Below are positions 63,790 through 63,791 of a DNA stretch of 63,791 nt, in pieces. Numbering within the stretch: position 1 is the stretch's first letter; each line of letters starts with the position of its first letter. Under the pieces are notes generated by a model that ran no database searches, was not told the DNA's origin, and saw nothing but the letters and a program-made list of their open reading frames with translations. This stretch comes from Luminiphilus sp. (GTDB taxonomy: Bacteria; Pseudomonadota; Gammaproteobacteria; Pseudomonadales; Halieaceae). Both the position numbers and the translations under genes were made by a program. The stretch is taken from assembly GCA_012270045.1 (NCBI GenBank), contig JAAXJC010000184.1, forward strand, positions 1 through 63,791, given 5' to 3'.

Positions 63790-63791
63790 GA

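Overview
The window reads as one stretch of the chromosome of a GC-rich (roughly 60 %) Gram-negative gammaproteobacterium. The best fit is a free-living aerobic, probably marine member of the Cellvibrionales/Halieaceae-Pseudomonadales neighbourhood (inference from gene content and gene order). The order pilO-pilP-pilQ-aroK-aroB-gltB-gltD-hemE is a gammaproteobacterial hallmark. LPS (waaA), DUF3094, DUF3012, PliI, TrmB-like, ABC-F YheS-type and Bat/MoxR genes point the same way. Coding density is very high, many genes overlap by 4-14 bases, and several convergent pairs end within 10 bases of each other. I see no prophage, no CRISPR array and no complete insertion sequence.

Layout. 1-6.6 kb: the end of waaA, a sodium:solute symporter, then a minus-strand acyl-CoA/peptidase group (family III CoA-transferase, S58-type peptidase, enoyl-CoA hydratase) and a PagL-like outer-membrane protein. 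6.7-14.5 kb: a TPR-AspH hydroxylase overlapping a small membrane protein, a PQQ-type sugar dehydrogenase, an Old Yellow Enzyme, a second crotonase, a UPF0178 protein, a PliI lysozyme inhibitor, an MFS carrier and a gamma-carbonic-anhydrase-like protein. 14.6-21.2 kb: an Atm1-type ABC exporter overlapping an ABC-F factor, a class V aminotransferase, a TPMT-like methyltransferase and a PLP dehydratase. 21.4-27.1 kb: a sulfatase, a secreted cyclase-family hydrolase, a DM13 protein, an unusual NRAMP-fold carrier, a FAHD1-like hydrolase and an HNH endonuclease.

27.2-33.5 kb is a tightly packed six-gene Bat/MoxR operon: MoxR ATPase, DUF58, DUF4381, two von Willebrand-A proteins (one with TPRs) and a BatD-like protein. 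33.5-44.6 kb holds gcvT, a shikimate-kinase-like protein, a sigma54-type promoter in front of a small acidic protein, a divergent glutamine-synthetase-like/amine-oxidase-like pair (gamma-glutamyl-polyamine type), the threonine-to-glycine pair tdh-kbl, a phytanoyl-CoA dioxygenase homologue lacking one iron ligand, and a membrane protein built from two MotA-like repeats. 44.6-47.5 kb looks like an accessory patch: a secreted methyltransferase, a short reductive-dehalogenase-like protein, a transposase remnant and tRNA-Pro(CGG). 47.5-63.8 kb is mostly housekeeping: comF-like, srkA-like, acyltransferase, trmB-like, cysE, hemE, gltD, gltB, aroB, aroK, pilQ, pilP and the end of pilO.

Most of the window is conventional. 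The observations most worth following are the sigma54 promoter with its leader palindrome and small acidic gene, the RdhA-like gene beside an IS scar and a tRNA, the tandem MotA-like repeat protein, and several enzyme or carrier homologues whose key residues are replaced (PhyH, NRAMP, S58 peptidase, shikimate-kinase-like). All family names come from reading motifs by eye; no database search was run.
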